Shown: positions 26,768 to 37,164, numbered from the stretch's first letter. The stretch: 64,000 nucleotides of DNA from Streptomyces hiroshimensis (GCF_014650335.1 NZ_BMUT01000005.1:1-64000), one strand, 5' to 3'. The notes: generated by a model from the sequence alone, not told the origin. Translations and numbers: made by a program.

Positions 26768-29700
26768 GTGAGCAGCGATCGGGACGAGATCCGCGCAGGC
26801 GGGTCCGCAGCCGGCGGGGACCGGTCCGACGCCGGTCACGATCACGAGCCCGACACCATGGGCGAGTTCACCATCGACTACACGCCACCTGCCTGGTACA
26901 CGCAGAACGCCTCTTCCGCAGTGGCTCCCACGGCGGGCCCGGGCAGTACCGGAGGTGAGGGGCAGCAGCTCCCCCCTCCCCCGCCTTCGGGTGAACCGCT
27001 GGGGATGCCGTCTGCGGCAGCCGAGGCGCGGAGCGACCGGGCGGAGCCCGCTTCCGGGGAGACCGCTGCGGCAGGCGGGCTGAAGAGCCCTGCCACGATG
27101 CGGTTCTCCGCAGCAGCACTGCAGGACGAGATCGCGGCACGGGGCGGCGAGGCCGCATCCGGGCCGGGCACGAACGCCGGTGACGCAGTGGCTGCGGCAA
27201 AGGCCGACAGCGTCCCGGGGCCGGGCGCCGCTGGCGCCCCGGGTGACACGGACGCCGTGGCCCGGCATGAGGCGGGCGCTGCGGCGCGGCATGAGGCCGA
27301 CGCCGAGTCGGGCACGGGGCCCGGGCACGAGGCCGCGGGCCCCGATGCCGGGAGCCGCTCCGAAACCGTTGCGGGCCGGACGGAGGACGAGAGTGCTTCT
27401 CCCCTCGCCGGTGCCACTGCTGACGACCAGAAGGCCGGCCGGGGCCCCGCAGAGAGCGCGCACCCGGCTCCCGAGGACAGCTCGGGGGCCGCTTCGGCTC
27501 ACGAGGCCACGGAGACCCCCTCCGACTCCGAGGCCGGGCACGCCGCTCCACGCCCCGAGGGCACCATGCGGTTCTCCGCCGCCGCGCTGCGCGACCGCGT
27601 CGCCGAGCGTACGAGCGAAGAGCCGGCGGAAGCAGCACAGGATGCGCAGGCGGCCGCCTGGGCCCCGCCGCCGGTCCCCCAGGCCGCGCTGCCGCCCCTC
27701 CCGCCGAACTTCGCCCCTGCGGCACCGGCACCGGCCGTACAGCAGCCTGCCGACATGCCCGCGCCTCCCCCCATGCCACCGCAGGGCTTCCCGCCCGCCC
27801 CGGGCCCGTACGCCGCGGCCCAGCAGGGCGGTTCCGCCGTGCCCGCCGCTCCTGAAGCGCAGCAGGCGCCCGCAGAGCCTCAGTCGGCCGCGCATGGGGC
27901 CGGCGGTGTCCCTGTCCCGCCGAACGGCCTGACGCCGACTCCCTACCCGCCTGCGCCGTCCTTCCCGCAGCCCGGCGCCCAGGGCGCCCCCGTGCCGCCC
28001 GCGCTCAACTCCCCTGCGCCGCAGGACGGCTACGGATACCCGCGGGCCGACGCGCATGGAGCGCCCGTGCCGCCGCCCCTCGACGGCTCCCCGCAGCCCG
28101 GCATCCACGGCGCGGCCGACAACGCGGCCCCCGCCCCGTACACGGCTGCTCCCGCCCCGCAGGACGGTTACGGGTACCCGCGCCCCGAGGCGCACGGGGC
28201 GGCCGCCCCTGTACCGGCGCCGGCGCCGGCGCCCCATGCCTTCCCGGCGCCGCCCGCGCTGCCGCACCAGGCCGCTCCCGCGCTTCCCCCCGCGCAGGAC
28301 GCCGCCGCTCCGACGCCGCAGGGCCTCACCGGGCCGCATGAGGCCCCCATGCCGCCTGCGCCGAACACTCTCGCGCCGCAGGGCGGTTACGGATACCCGC
28401 GCCCGGAGGCCCCCGTGCCCCACGCGCCGGTACCTCCTGCGCTCGACGGCGCCCCGCGCCCCGAGGCGCACGGGGCCCCGGTGCCCCCGGCGCTGGACGG
28501 CCTCCCGCAGCCGGACGCCCACGCCCCGCAGGCCCCGACGCCCACGCCCCACGCCGACCCGCAGCAACTCCCCTACGCACAGCCCTCCTTCGACGGCTCC
28601 CCCGCGCTGCCGCCGGCGGTGCAGGCACAGCCGGGCCCCGCGGGCGCGCACGAGGCGGCTGCGGCGCCCGCCCCCGCCCCGTACCCGTACGCCCAGACCC
28701 CGTACCCCGACGCCTCCCTGCCGCCGGCCGGGGACGGCGGCCAGGGCGGGGTGCCCGCCGACCCGCGCGCCGGCGGCTGGCCCACGGTGACGCCGGAGCA
28801 GCGGCAGCGGTCCGTGCACGGGGCCCCGCTCGGGTTCACCGCTTCCATGGAGCTGTCCTCGGAGCGGCTGCTGCGCAGCAAGCCGAAGCCGAAGAAGCAG
28901 ATCGCCGGCCCCCGGTTCAAGTTCGGGGGCAAGAAGGAGGAGGCGGAGCGCCAGCGCAGGCTGGAGCTGATTCGTACGCCCGTCCTCTCGTGCTACCGGA
29001 TCGCCGTGATCAGCCTCAAGGGTGGCGTCGGCAAGACGACCACGACCACCGCCCTCGGTGCGACGCTCGCCAGCGAGCGCCAGGACAAGATCCTCGCGAT
29101 CGACGCCAACCCCGACGCGGGCACGCTGGGCCGCCGCGTGCGGCGCGAGACGGGCGCGACGATCCGTGACCTCGTGTCGGCGATCCCGAGCCTGCACAGC
29201 TACATGGACATCCGCCGGTACACCTCACAGGCGCCCTCCGGCCTGGAGATCATCGCCAACGACGTGGACCCGGCGGTCTCCACGACCTTCAACGACGAGG
29301 ACTACCGGCGGGCGATAGACCTGCTCGGCCGCCAGTACCCGATCATCCTCACGGACTCGGGTACCGGTCTGCTCTACAGCGCCATGCGCGGCGTCCTCGA
29401 CCTCGCCGACCAGCTGATCATCGTCTCGACGCCCTCCGTCGACGGCGCGAGCAGCGCCAGCACCACGCTCGACTGGCTCCATGCGCACGGCTACGCCGAG
29501 CTCGTCTCCCGCAGCGTCACCGTCATCTCCGGGGTCCGCGAGACCGGAAAGATGATCAAGGTCGAGGACATCGTGTCCCACTTCGAGCAGCGCTGCCGCG
29601 GTGTGGTCGTCGTCCCGTTCGACGAGCACCTGGCGACCGGCGCCGAGGTCGACCTGGAGATGATGCGGCCGAAGACCCGCGAGGCCTACTTCAACCTCTC

Positions 29701-30010
29701 GGCCATGGTGGCGGAGGACTTCACCCGGGCCCAGCAGCAGCGCGGCGTCTGGGGCGGCGATCCTGCACCTCAGCAGCAGCCGCAGCAGCAGGCGGCTCCG
29801 GCCGCGCCGGTGCCCGCCCAGTACGCCCCGGAGCAGCAGCCCCAGCAGCAGCCGGGCCAGCCGGCCCCGGCCCCCGCTCCGTACCACCCGTACGCCGCCC
29901 CGCAGGGCCCGTACGGCGGCGCGCAGCCGGGCCCGTACGCACAGCCGGGGCAGCCCGGGCAGCAGGGCCACCCGGGACAGCCGGGCGGCTACGGCTACCC
30001 GCAGCAGTAG
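26768..30010 (+). CDS. EspI-like MinD/ParA ATPase with long disordered N-terminus
   Basis: A 1080-aa protein. Residues 1-720 are low-complexity (Pro, Ala, Glu, Gly), with recurring modules: TMRFSAAAL at about residues 109 and 265, and GYGYPR-containing units at about 420, 466 and 539. Residues 740-1000 form a MinD/ParA-type ATPase with deviant Walker A ([14 protein letters not shown]), [12 protein letters not shown] and a switch II region [13 protein letters not shown] Gln/Pro/Gly-rich tail ends in GYGYPQQ. GTG start with AGGAGG 5 nt upstream. The layout is that of mycobacterial EspI and S. coelicolor SCO5717, both next to ESX genes; it may regulate or energise the secretion system. Confidence 0.85.
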   Translation: MSSDRDEIRAGGSAAGGDRSDAGHDHEPDTMGEFTIDYTPPAWYTQNASSAVAPTAGPGSTGGEGQQLPPPPPSGEPLGMPSAAAEARSDRAEPASGETAAAGGLKSPATMRFSAAALQDEIAARGGEAASGPGTNAGDAVAAAKADSVPGPGAAGAPGDTDAVARHEAGAAARHEADAESGTGPGHEAAGPDAGSRSETVAGRTEDESASPLAGATADDQKAGRGPAESAHPAPEDSSGAASAHEATETPSDSEAGHAAPRPEGTMRFSAAALRDRVAERTSEEPAEAAQDAQAAAWAPPPVPQAALPPLPPNFAPAAPAPAVQQPADMPAPPPMPPQGFPPAPGPYAAAQQGGSAVPAAPEAQQAPAEPQSAAHGAGGVPVPPNGLTPTPYPPAPSFPQPGAQGAPVPPALNSPAPQDGYGYPRADAHGAPVPPPLDGSPQPGIHGAADNAAPAPYTAAPAPQDGYGYPRPEAHGAAAPVPAPAPAPHAFPAPPALPHQAAPALPPAQDAAAPTPQGLTGPHEAPMPPAPNTLAPQGGYGYPRPEAPVPHAPVPPALDGAPRPEAHGAPVPPALDGLPQPDAHAPQAPTPTPHADPQQLPYAQPSFDGSPALPPAVQAQPGPAGAHEAAAAPAPAPYPYAQTPYPDASLPPAGDGGQGGVPADPRAGGWPTVTPEQRQRSVHGAPLGFTASMELSSERLLRSKPKPKKQIAGPRFKFGGKKEEAERQRRLELIRTPVLSCYRIAVISLKGGVGKTTTTTALGATLASERQDKILAIDANPDAGTLGRRVRRETGATIRDLVSAIPSLHSYMDIRRYTSQAPSGLEIIANDVDPAVSTTFNDEDYRRAIDLLGRQYPIILTDSGTGLLYSAMRGVLDLADQLIIVSTPSVDGASSASTTLDWLHAHGYAELVSRSVTVISGVRETGKMIKVEDIVSHFEQRCRGVVVVPFDEHLATGAEVDLEMMRPKTREAYFNLSAMVAEDFTRAQQQRGVWGGDPAPQQQPQQQAAPAAPVPAQYAPEQQPQQQPGQPAPAPAPYHPYAAPQGPYGGAQPGPYAQPGQPGQQGHPGQPGGYGYPQQ

Positions 30011-30051
30011 CGCGCACGGAGCGCGCAGCGCACCAGCACCGGGAAACGCAC

Positions 30052-30095
30052 GAGGAGGGGCCCCGGGCGGCGATCGCCGCCCGGGGCCCCTCCTC
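30052..30095. terminator. Bidirectional terminator
   Basis: A 44-bp perfect palindrome (arms GAGGAGGGGCCCCGGGCGGC... around a central GATC) lies 41 nt after the EspI-like gene and 24 nt from the end of ribF, between convergent genes. It is the strongest hairpin in the window. Confidence 0.93.
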
Positions 30096-30119
30096 ACATG
30101 TCCGATGCCGCGGCAGCCG

Positions 30120-31079
30120 TCAGGCCGCCGTCTTCTCGTGTGCGGCCACCAGGTCCCGCGCCCGCTTCACGTCGCCCGCCATGCACAGCAGCAGCGCCTC
30201 GATGGACTCGAACTTCTCCATGCCGCGCAGGTAGGCGAGGAAGTCCACGGCCGCATGGAGCCCGTAGAGGTCGAGGTCGGTCCGGTCGATGGCGTACGCC
30301 TCGACGGTGCGCTCCGTCGCGTCGAACTGCACGTTCGTGCCGACGGAGATGGCCGCGGGCATGGACTCGCCGCCCACGGTCAGCCAGCCGGCGTAGACGC
30401 CGTCGGCGGGGATCGCGGTGTGCGGCAGCGTCTCCACGTTGGCCGTCGGGTAACCCAGTTCGCGGCCGCGCTGCGCGCCACGCACCACGACGCCCTCGAC
30501 GCGGTGCGGGCGGCCGAGGATCTCCATCGCGCCCGCGACGTCGCCCTCGGCGACCAGGCGCCGCGTCAGCGTGGAGGAGAAGGGCTGCCCGCCGCCCGCC
30601 TCGCCGCTGACGAACAGGTCGATGACCTCGACCTCGTAGTCATACGTAGCACCGAGCTCCGTCAGGAAGTCGACGGTGCCCGCGGCACGGTGCCCGAAGC
30701 GGAAGTTGGGGCCCTCCACGACGAGCTTGGCGTGCAGCTTGTCGACGAGTACCTTCACCACGAAGTCGGCGGGCGAGAGCTTCGAGAACTCCGCCGTGAA
30801 GGGCAGGATCAGCACGGCGTCGACGCCCAGCTCGGCCATGAGCTCCGCGCGCCGGTGGTGCGGCGCCAGCAGCGGCGGGTGACTGCCCGGCCGCACGACC
30901 TCGCTCGGGTGCGGGTCGAAGGTCACCACGACCGACGGCACCCCGAGCTCGCGCGCCCGCTCCACGGTCCGCCCGATGATCAGCTGGTGCCCGCGGTGCA
31001 CACCGTCGTACGAGCCGATGGTGACGACGCTGCGCCCCCAGTCCTGGGGGATGTCCTCCAAGCCACGCCAGCGCTGCAC
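30120..31079 (-). CDS. ribF: Bifunctional riboflavin kinase / FAD synthetase
   Basis: A 319-aa enzyme that converts riboflavin to FMN and FAD. The N-terminal nucleotidyltransferase domain shows GSYDGVHRGHQLII and VTFDPHPSEVVRPG; the C-terminal kinase domain shows RELGYPTANVE and YAGW. GTG start. It lies 51 nt after the big trypsin/STAND gene, so the two may be one unit; in other streptomycetes ribF follows truB nearly directly, as here apart from that large gene. Confidence 0.95.
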   Translation of the reverse strand: MQRWRGLEDIPQDWGRSVVTIGSYDGVHRGHQLIIGRTVERARELGVPSVVVTFDPHPSEVVRPGSHPPLLAPHHRRAELMAELGVDAVLILPFTAEFSKLSPADFVVKVLVDKLHAKLVVEGPNFRFGHRAAGTVDFLTELGATYDYEVEVIDLFVSGEAGGGQPFSSTLTRRLVAEGDVAGAMEILGRPHRVEGVVVRGAQRGRELGYPTANVETLPHTAIPADGVYAGWLTVGGESMPAAISVGTNVQFDATERTVEAYAIDRTDLDLYGLHAAVDFLAYLRGMEKFESIEALLLCMAGDVKRARDLVAAHEKTAA

Positions 31080-31130
31080 TGTGCCCGCTCCTCGCCCGAA
31101 CCCGAACTTTTGTCTGTCGATTACGCAGGA

Positions 31131-34100
31131 CTAAGAGTGCCATGCCGGTTCTCGGCGCCCCGCATCGGCCGGTCCAGTGACTGTCAGGTCAGGAGACACG
31201 GCCGCGCCGGACGGGTCCGGGGCGTCACCGGGGCCGTCCTGCCCCGCCCAGGCGGTGAGCTTGATGCGCGCTCGCGGGCCGACCACGACGGCCCACTGCG
31301 CGGGCGCGGAGCGCAGCCAGCGGAGCACCTGCTCCCCGAAGACGGGGATCTCGCGGGACAGCTGCACCATGCGGCGGTCGAAGCAGGCCGCCCCCTCGGG
31401 GCTGCGGGCCATGAGCAGACCGGTGCGGTGCACGAGGTCCCGGGTGCGGGCCTCGGTGCGCTCCCCCGCGCCGGCCGCCACGGCGCGCAGCAGAGCGTCC
31501 AGGACGGTGACATCGCGCTCGAAGGGCCCGTACTGCTCACGCTCCAGCAGCACCTCCAGCAGCTCCTGGCGCAGCGGTCGCGACAGCGGCGTGCCGGGGA
31601 AGGCCAGGACGGGGGCCAGGGCACGGCGCACCTGGGGCGGGCGGCTGCTGAGCAGGTGGACGACGAGCGGGAAGAGGACGGAGCGGGCCGCGGGGCCTTC
31701 TTCGAGCCGGCGGTCGACGAAGGCGGCGGCGAGCTCCGCGCCCTCGGGGTGGTGCTCCACGTACTCCTGGACGAGGGCCGCGGCCCGCCGGGCGAGGGCG
31801 GGCGTGGTGACCTCGGCGAGGGTGCGCAGGACGTCCCCGGGCCCGTCACCCCGTACGTACAGCCGCGCGCGGTACGCCGCGAGGACCGGTTCGGGGTGGG
31901 TGGTCAGGGCGGGCGCCAGGGCACCGGCGGGCAGGTGAGGGTCGCACGCGGCGAAGAGGGCCAGGGCCCGCTGGAGGTGCTTGGCGCGCGTCTCCTGGTC
32001 GCGGACGAGGAGGGCGAGCGCGGTGCCGTGCAGGGCGCCCTCCGCGGGGCGCGCCAGCAGCGCGAGCGCGGAGTAGCGCAGCAGCTCGCGGTCGGCGGCG
32101 GTGGTGACGTGCTGTGCGGCCTTGAGGGCGTACGCGGCGGCCGCCACATGCCGCTCGATGCGGTCGTCGTGGGCCCACCGGTCCACGGCCCGGCAGACGG
32201 CGGACGGCTCGTCCTCGGCGAGGGCGGCGAGGAGCTCGTCGGCACGCGGGTGCGCGGCGTCCACCAGGGCTTCGGCGAGGTCGTCGACGGCACGGTGCCG
32301 GTGCGTGTGGAGCAGGACCTGGGCGGCCGTGGAGACCGTGAGCCTCAGGTGGTCGCCGTACGGGGCGGCCTGCAGGGGACGCTCGTCGGAGAACCAGCGG
32401 CACAGCAGGGCCTGAGCGGCGCAGGGCTCCTCGGCGAGGACGGTCATGACCGCGGGCAGGAAGCGGTCGGTGTGCGGCGGCTGGGGCGTCTGCCGGGGCT
32501 GTTCCGGGCCCGGGGCAGAGCTCTCCAGAGCCTGGGCCTGGTACTGGGTCTGGCCGGGGGGCGGGGCGTCTGCGGGGAGCAGCAGGCGCAGGAGGTCGAG
32601 CCGCTCGGCGAGCCCGAGGGGCAGCCGGAGCCAGAACCATGGCCCGAATTCGGCCAGGCCGCTCAGGGAGTCCGTCGCCCCGCTGTCGAAGCCGCCCAGG
32701 GCCACGGAACGGGCCGTGAGGCGCTCCGCGAGGAGCCGGAGGGCTCCCAGGTAGGGGGTGGCGTCCGGCACGCGCAGGAGGGTCTCGCCCAGGAGGTGCG
32801 CCGCCCACCAGGCGGGGTCAGGGAGCGCGGGGCGGCGCTCGTCGTCCGTACCGGCCGTCTGCCCGGACGGGGGGAGCGCGGCGACCGCGTCGACCAGGGC
32901 GCCCAGCCGGCGCGCGAGGGCGTCGGGGCCGGAGCGCCGCGCCAGGAGGAGCAGGGCCTGCAGGACGGGGCCGATGCGGTGGCGCGGCACGGGCAGCGGC
33001 CTGCGGGCCCGCTGCCGGGCCGCACGGCGGCTGCGGCGGCGCGCGGCCGTCGAGCGCGGTGCACGGCTCGATCCGGGGGGCGGCGGCACGTGTCCCTCGA
33101 TCGCGGGCCCCCCGCCCGGCCGCGACGGCAGGCGGGCGTCGTGCTCACCGGAGCCGCCCTCGGGCTCGTACCAGCGGTGGACGAGAGTGTGCAGGGCGGC
33201 GTCGAGGTCGAGGTGGGCGCCTTGCAGCCAGTCGGCGAACTCCTCGTGCGCAAAGCGGTAGCCGGTGCCGGCCGGGACGAGCAGGCCCTCGGTGAGGACG
33301 GCGGAGGCCCAGCCGTTGCGCCACGGGAAGAGCTCTTCGAAGGCCTCGCGCTCCAGCTCTCCCTGCCCGGGGCCCAGGCACCGCCGGGCCGCCTCGTGCA
33401 CCTGCCCGGCGACGCGCGCGGCGAGCCTGCGCACGGCCGTACCGCGCAGCGCGGGGCGGCGCCCGGCCGCCAGCCGTACGGCGATGCGCAGGCAGACCAG
33501 GTCCAGGTAGGCGGAGAAGATGTCCCAGCGGTCAGGGGGCCTGGCCGCCCCGTCCTCGCCCGCCCGGCCGCCCGGTGCGGTGCCGCCCGGGAGCGCGGCG
33601 CGCACCTCGGAGAGCAGGCGGAGGGCGAGCGGGTGGGCGGCGTCCCCCTGATGAATGGCGTCCGGCGGGATGCCGTAGAGAGCGCGGGCTCGCTCGGCCT
33701 GCAGGGGGCCGAGGTCGGTCAGGCTGACGCAGGGCGGCAGGCTGCGCGGCGTGGCCGACGCCGTCGACGCATGAAGCACCGTGCGCGGGAAGAGGTCGCC
33801 GGCGGTCTCCCAGTGCTCCGGGCGGCAGGCGACGACGAGCCGGGCGGACGTCTCCTCCAGCCACTGGGCGGTCGCCGCGGTCCAGGCCGGCAGGGCGTGT
33901 GCGAGGACCGGCGGGACCTCCTCGGGGCCGTCGAGGACGACGAGGAGGGGCCGCCCCACGCGGTCCCCCAGCGCAGCCACGGCCTCGGGGGTGGCCTCGG
34001 CGGGGTCGCCCACCGTGCCGGCCGCACCGGCGGAGGCGGTGACGATCCGGGCGGCAGCTGCGAGGGCCCGCGCGATCGCGTCCCGCAGGCTGGTGTCGCC

Positions 34101-35336
34101 GTCCTCCAGGTCCGCACCGCGCAGCCAGAGCGTGGGGGCCGGTTCAGCGCCCCGTGCGCGCCGGGAAGCGAGCGAGAGGAGCTCCGTCGTACGCCCCGTC
34201 CCGGGGCCGCCCACGAGGCCGAGGACGGCGGCGGGACCGTCCGCGTCCCCCTCGTCCTCCGCGACGCCCAGTGTGTCCGGATCCGTGGACGCTCCGGGTT
34301 CCGGCCCGTCGGCGGGATGGCGCGCGCCGGGCAGGTCGCCGATCCAGCGCCCACCGGGGCCGCCGCCGGGGGTACCGCGCCAGGCGCGCGGCGGGACGGT
34401 CACCACCAGCACGCCCGGGGCCCCCGTGCCGCCCTGGGCGGGGAAGGGTTCCGGGACGGGTTCATCGGGCGGCGGTTCGGGGGCGGGCGGACGGTCGGCG
34501 TCCTCCGGCATCCGGTCGCCGGTGTCCCCGGGAGCATCCGCATCCGCGCCCGCGAGGCCGGCGTGATCCTCGTCCGGCTCCAGGAAGCGCGTGAACTCCC
34601 GGGCGATCTCCGGCCGCTCCACGGGGTCGCGCCAGTCGCGTGCCGTGATGATCGGGCCGAGGGACGTCGCCGTCAGCTGGAGGGCGCCCGCAAGGTTGAG
34701 ATCGGGGCCGAAGGCGGGCACCGTGGCCGCGTTGCGCTCCAGGAGGGCCGCCAGGGGGCCGTCCGGGGAGGCCGCGGCCGCCGCACGGAGCGGGATGGCG
34801 AAACCTCCGGAGCGGCGCTCGGCATGGAGCGCGGTACCGAGGACGGCCACGACTGTCCCCGTACGGGCGTCGATGACCGGGCCGCCGGTGGCCTCCTCGC
34901 CGAGCCGCAGGCCGTCGCGCTCGCCCAGGGAGAGCTCCACCGCGGCGTCGAGCAGGTGGAAGCGGTCCGTGGCCGTGTAGGTGACCAGGGCCTCGCCGAT
35001 GACCTGGGCGCGCTGCCAGTGGCCCGCCCGCAGCCGGACGCTCGCCCCGTCCTCGATGCGCTCCGCGGCGGCGACGGGCAGGGGGGCCACGCCGAGGCCC
35101 TCGGTGCGCACCAGTGCCAGGTCGCAGCCCGGCAGGGGCGTCACCGCCTCGGCACCCACCAGGCACGTACGGTCGCCCGGGGCCAGCAGCACCAGGCGCG
35201 CCAGGCCGTCGACGGCCTCATGGCTGGTGATCATCGTGCCGCGGTCGTCGGCGATGAAGCCCGTACCGCGCGGCCTCCCGGCGAGGTCTCTGATGCGCAC
35301 CAGGAACTCGTCCGCATCGGTCCGCCGACCGCTCAT
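31131..35336 (-). CDS. Trypsin-like / STAND NTPase / helical-repeat protein
   Basis: A 1401-aa protein of unusual build. Residues 10-170 resemble a trypsin/HtrA-fold protease with H39 (ITSHEAVDG) and D72 (GCDLALV), but the usual GDSGGP serine is a threonine (EATGGPV, T150). A Pro/Asp-rich linker leads to a P-loop NTPase at about 370-620: Walker A GGPGTGRTT, with Arg in place of the usual Lys, and Walker B LLVVLDGPEE, the STAND-type signature. The rest (about 640-1380) is helical, Ala/Leu-rich, repeat-like. ATG 35336 has GGGGAGG 8 nt upstream. Trypsin-plus-STAND proteins are predicted to act as ligand-sensing, conflict-type systems; nothing here shows the trigger. Next gene is ribF. Confidence 0.8.
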   Translation of the reverse strand: MSGRRTDADEFLVRIRDLAGRPRGTGFIADDRGTMITSHEAVDGLARLVLLAPGDRTCLVGAEAVTPLPGCDLALVRTEGLGVAPLPVAAAERIEDGASVRLRAGHWQRAQVIGEALVTYTATDRFHLLDAAVELSLGERDGLRLGEEATGGPVIDARTGTVVAVLGTALHAERRSGGFAIPLRAAAAASPDGPLAALLERNAATVPAFGPDLNLAGALQLTATSLGPIITARDWRDPVERPEIAREFTRFLEPDEDHAGLAGADADAPGDTGDRMPEDADRPPAPEPPPDEPVPEPFPAQGGTGAPGVLVVTVPPRAWRGTPGGGPGGRWIGDLPGARHPADGPEPGASTDPDTLGVAEDEGDADGPAAVLGLVGGPGTGRTTELLSLASRRARGAEPAPTLWLRGADLEDGDTSLRDAIARALAAAARIVTASAGAAGTVGDPAEATPEAVAALGDRVGRPLLVVLDGPEEVPPVLAHALPAWTAATAQWLEETSARLVVACRPEHWETAGDLFPRTVLHASTASATPRSLPPCVSLTDLGPLQAERARALYGIPPDAIHQGDAAHPLALRLLSEVRAALPGGTAPGGRAGEDGAARPPDRWDIFSAYLDLVCLRIAVRLAAGRRPALRGTAVRRLAARVAGQVHEAARRCLGPGQGELEREAFEELFPWRNGWASAVLTEGLLVPAGTGYRFAHEEFADWLQGAHLDLDAALHTLVHRWYEPEGGSGEHDARLPSRPGGGPAIEGHVPPPPGSSRAPRSTAARRRSRRAARQRARRPLPVPRHRIGPVLQALLLLARRSGPDALARRLGALVDAVAALPPSGQTAGTDDERRPALPDPAWWAAHLLGETLLRVPDATPYLGALRLLAERLTARSVALGGFDSGATDSLSGLAEFGPWFWLRLPLGLAERLDLLRLLLPADAPPPGQTQYQAQALESSAPGPEQPRQTPQPPHTDRFLPAVMTVLAEEPCAAQALLCRWFSDERPLQAAPYGDHLRLTVSTAAQVLLHTHRHRAVDDLAEALVDAAHPRADELLAALAEDEPSAVCRAVDRWAHDDRIERHVAAAAYALKAAQHVTTAADRELLRYSALALLARPAEGALHGTALALLVRDQETRAKHLQRALALFAACDPHLPAGALAPALTTHPEPVLAAYRARLYVRGDGPGDVLRTLAEVTTPALARRAAALVQEYVEHHPEGAELAAAFVDRRLEEGPAARSVLFPLVVHLLSSRPPQVRRALAPVLAFPGTPLSRPLRQELLEVLLEREQYGPFERDVTVLDALLRAVAAGAGERTEARTRDLVHRTGLLMARSPEGAACFDRRMVQLSREIPVFGEQVLRWLRSAPAQWAVVVGPRARIKLTAWAGQDGPGDAPDPSGAAVSPDLTVTGPADAGRREPAWHS

Positions 35337-35809
35337 CCGCCGAACCTCCCCGCCGTGCACTTACCCCGACGGTAGGCAGCGGATGATCGGCAGGACCAGG
35401 TCGTCTCAGGAACGCGCCCCCTTCCACACCCGCTATTCACTCCGAGCGCCTGCCCAATGGGGTGAATTGTGGGAGCGGTGTGGATAGACGACTGGGAGGA
35501 GGGGGATCGTGGGGCGTGGAGCGACGGATGACGGCTCCCCGCCCCACGGTGGTGGGGCATATGCGCCCGGCTTGCCTGTGCAGCGGCATACGAGGACGGG
35601 CCCCGTCTCCTCCAGGACCAGGACGGCGCGCTGCGGGCGCCCAGAGGCCCGTACGGCGCGTGCAGCGCCCCATCCGGAGCAAGGGCGCCCCGTCCGGCAC
35701 AAGGCCGTCCAGGAGCCGGCAACAGCCCTGAGCGGCCGCCACCGGCCGCGGCCAGGCAGAAGGGCACGGCGCCGCGCCAGGCGCCGGCCGTGCCCTCCGC
35801 CGGCCGGCT
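35337..35809. other. Intergenic region between truB and the trypsin/STAND gene
   Basis: This 473 bp gap holds the truB terminator and presumably the promoter of the trypsin/STAND gene. Just upstream of that gene is an imperfect inverted repeat ATTCACTCC-N15-GGGGTGAAT (35435-35467 area). On its minus strand TTGGGC-N16-TAGCGG could be a weak promoter. The overlapping open frames have no protein character I recognise, and I see no RNA gene. Confidence 0.5.
35761..35796 (-). terminator. truB terminator
   Basis: A 10-bp perfect stem (AGGGCACGGC / GCCGTGCCCT) with a GC-rich 16-nt loop starts 14 nt after the truB stop codon. No T-run follows on the minus strand. Confidence 0.75.
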
Positions 35810-36712
35810 CTAGCCGAAGGCCGCCAGGCTCTTCGCCCGGCCGCCCTGGTTCTCCAGGAGCACCAGGAAGCGCCCGTCCGGACCGAAGGCCGCGATCGGC
35901 CCCGTGGTGTCGAAGAGCGGGACGCGTACGCGCACGCCGTTGGCGAGCAGGCGCGCCTGCTCCTCCGTGACGTCCCAGCGCTGGAAGGCCGCAGCGGCCG
36001 CCTCGGCGACGGGCATGATCGTCAGCTCCTCCTGGAGCTGGTCCAGCGTGCGGGCCTCGCCCAGCCCGTACGGGCCGACGCGCGTCCGCCGCAGGGCGGT
36101 GAGGTGGCCCCCCACGCCCGTGTCGGCGCCCAGGTCGCGCGCGAGGGCGCGCACGTACGTCCCGGAGGAGCAGACGACGGAGACCAGCAGGTCCTGCACG
36201 GGGGTGCCGTCCGCGGCCTCCGCAGGGGTCACGGCGTGGACGGCGAACGACGAGACGGTGACCGGCCGGGCCGGGATCTCGAAGTCCTCGCCCTCGCGCG
36301 CCCGCTTGTACGACCGCTTGCCGTCGATCTTGATCGCGCTGACCTTCGACGGGACCTGCATGATCGCGCCGGTGAGCTTGGCGACACCCGCGTCGATCGC
36401 CTCACGGGTGACCGCGGAGGCGTCCGCCGAGGAGGTGATGTCGCCCTCGGCGTCGTCCGTGACGGTGTTCTGCCCCAGGCGGATCGTCGCGACGTACTCC
36501 TTCTCGGTCAGCGCGAGGTGGCCGAGAAGCTTCGTCGCCCGCTCGATGCCAAGGACGAGGACGCCCGTCGCCATGGGGTCGAGCGTCCCCGCGTGCCCCA
36601 CGCGGCGCGTCCGCGCGATGCCGCGCATCTTCGCGACGACGTCGTGCGAGGTGAAGCCGGCCGGCTTGTCGACGATGACAAGGCCGTCCGGCGGGGTCTC
36701 CTTGTGCTTCAT
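35810..36712 (-). CDS. truB: tRNA pseudouridine-55 synthase
   Basis: A 300-aa enzyme that makes pseudouridine 55 in the T-loop of tRNAs. The catalytic aspartate lies in GHAGTLDPMATGVL; KPAGFTSHDVV and the YVATIRLG and SGTYVRALARDLG blocks also match. ATG 36712 overlaps the rbfA stop by 4 nt (ATGA), so translation is coupled. Last gene of the nusA-infB type translation cluster before a terminator. Normal length. Confidence 0.95.
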   Translation of the reverse strand: MKHKETPPDGLVIVDKPAGFTSHDVVAKMRGIARTRRVGHAGTLDPMATGVLVLGIERATKLLGHLALTEKEYVATIRLGQNTVTDDAEGDITSSADASAVTREAIDAGVAKLTGAIMQVPSKVSAIKIDGKRSYKRAREGEDFEIPARPVTVSSFAVHAVTPAEAADGTPVQDLLVSVVCSSGTYVRALARDLGADTGVGGHLTALRRTRVGPYGLGEARTLDQLQEELTIMPVAEAAAAAFQRWDVTEEQARLLANGVRVRVPLFDTTGPIAAFGPDGRFLVLLENQGGRAKSLAAFG

Positions 36713-37164
36713 TCGCCGGCAGCGTCCTTGTCGTCCTCGTCCTCGCCCGGCTTGCGGTACGGGTCGGCCTCGCCCGCGTACGCCGCGCCCGAGGACGCCT
36801 GGCGCACCTTGGCGTCGGAGGCCCGGGCCTGGTCGAGGAGGTCCTCGATGGTGCGGGCGTTCTCCGGCAGGGCGTCCGCCACGAACGTCAGGGTCGGCGT
36901 GAACTTGATGCCGGCCGCGCGGCCGACCTCCGAGCGCAGGATGCCCTTGGCGCTCTCCAGCCCCGCGGCCGCGCTCGCGCGCTCCTCGTCGTCGCCGTAG
37001 ACCGTGTAGAAGACCGTAGCCTCCCGCAGGTCGCCGGTGACCCGGGTGTCCGTGATGGTCACATGCGAGCCGAGCCGCGGGTCCTTGATTCCGCGCTGCA
37101 GCTTCTGGGCGATCACCTCGCGGATGAGGTCCGCCAGCCTTTTCGCACGCGCGTTGTCGGCCAC
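36709..37164 (-). CDS. rbfA: Ribosome-binding factor A
   Basis: A 151-aa 30S maturation factor binding near 16S helix 1. It shows the KH-type core of the family: RLADLIREVIAQKLQRGIKDPR, VTITDTRVTGDLREATVFYTVYG and KFTPTLTFVADAL, followed by an acidic, Lys/Asp-rich tail usual in actinomycetes. Coupled to truB downstream and 51 nt after the DUF503 gene. Confidence 0.95.
   Translation of the reverse strand: MADNARAKRLADLIREVIAQKLQRGIKDPRLGSHVTITDTRVTGDLREATVFYTVYGDDEERASAAAGLESAKGILRSEVGRAAGIKFTPTLTFVADALPENARTIEDLLDQARASDAKVRQASSGAAYAGEADPYRKPGEDEDDKDAAGE

Noticed and set aside
26630-29197. 855-codon minus-strand frame opposite the EspI-like gene
   Set aside because: Arg/Gly-rich antisense product of the Pro/Ala-rich coding region.
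30105-35375. Very long plus-strand open frame (1756 codons) opposite ribF and the trypsin/STAND gene
   Set aside because: It is antisense to two genes with clear domains; its composition (Gly/Arg/Val/Asp-rich) is the usual high-GC shadow of a real gene.
35433-35767. Small leftward frames (70-140 codons) between truB and the trypsin/STAND gene
   Set aside because: Several overlapping frames of similar length, none with an SD, hydrophobic pattern or recognisable domain.
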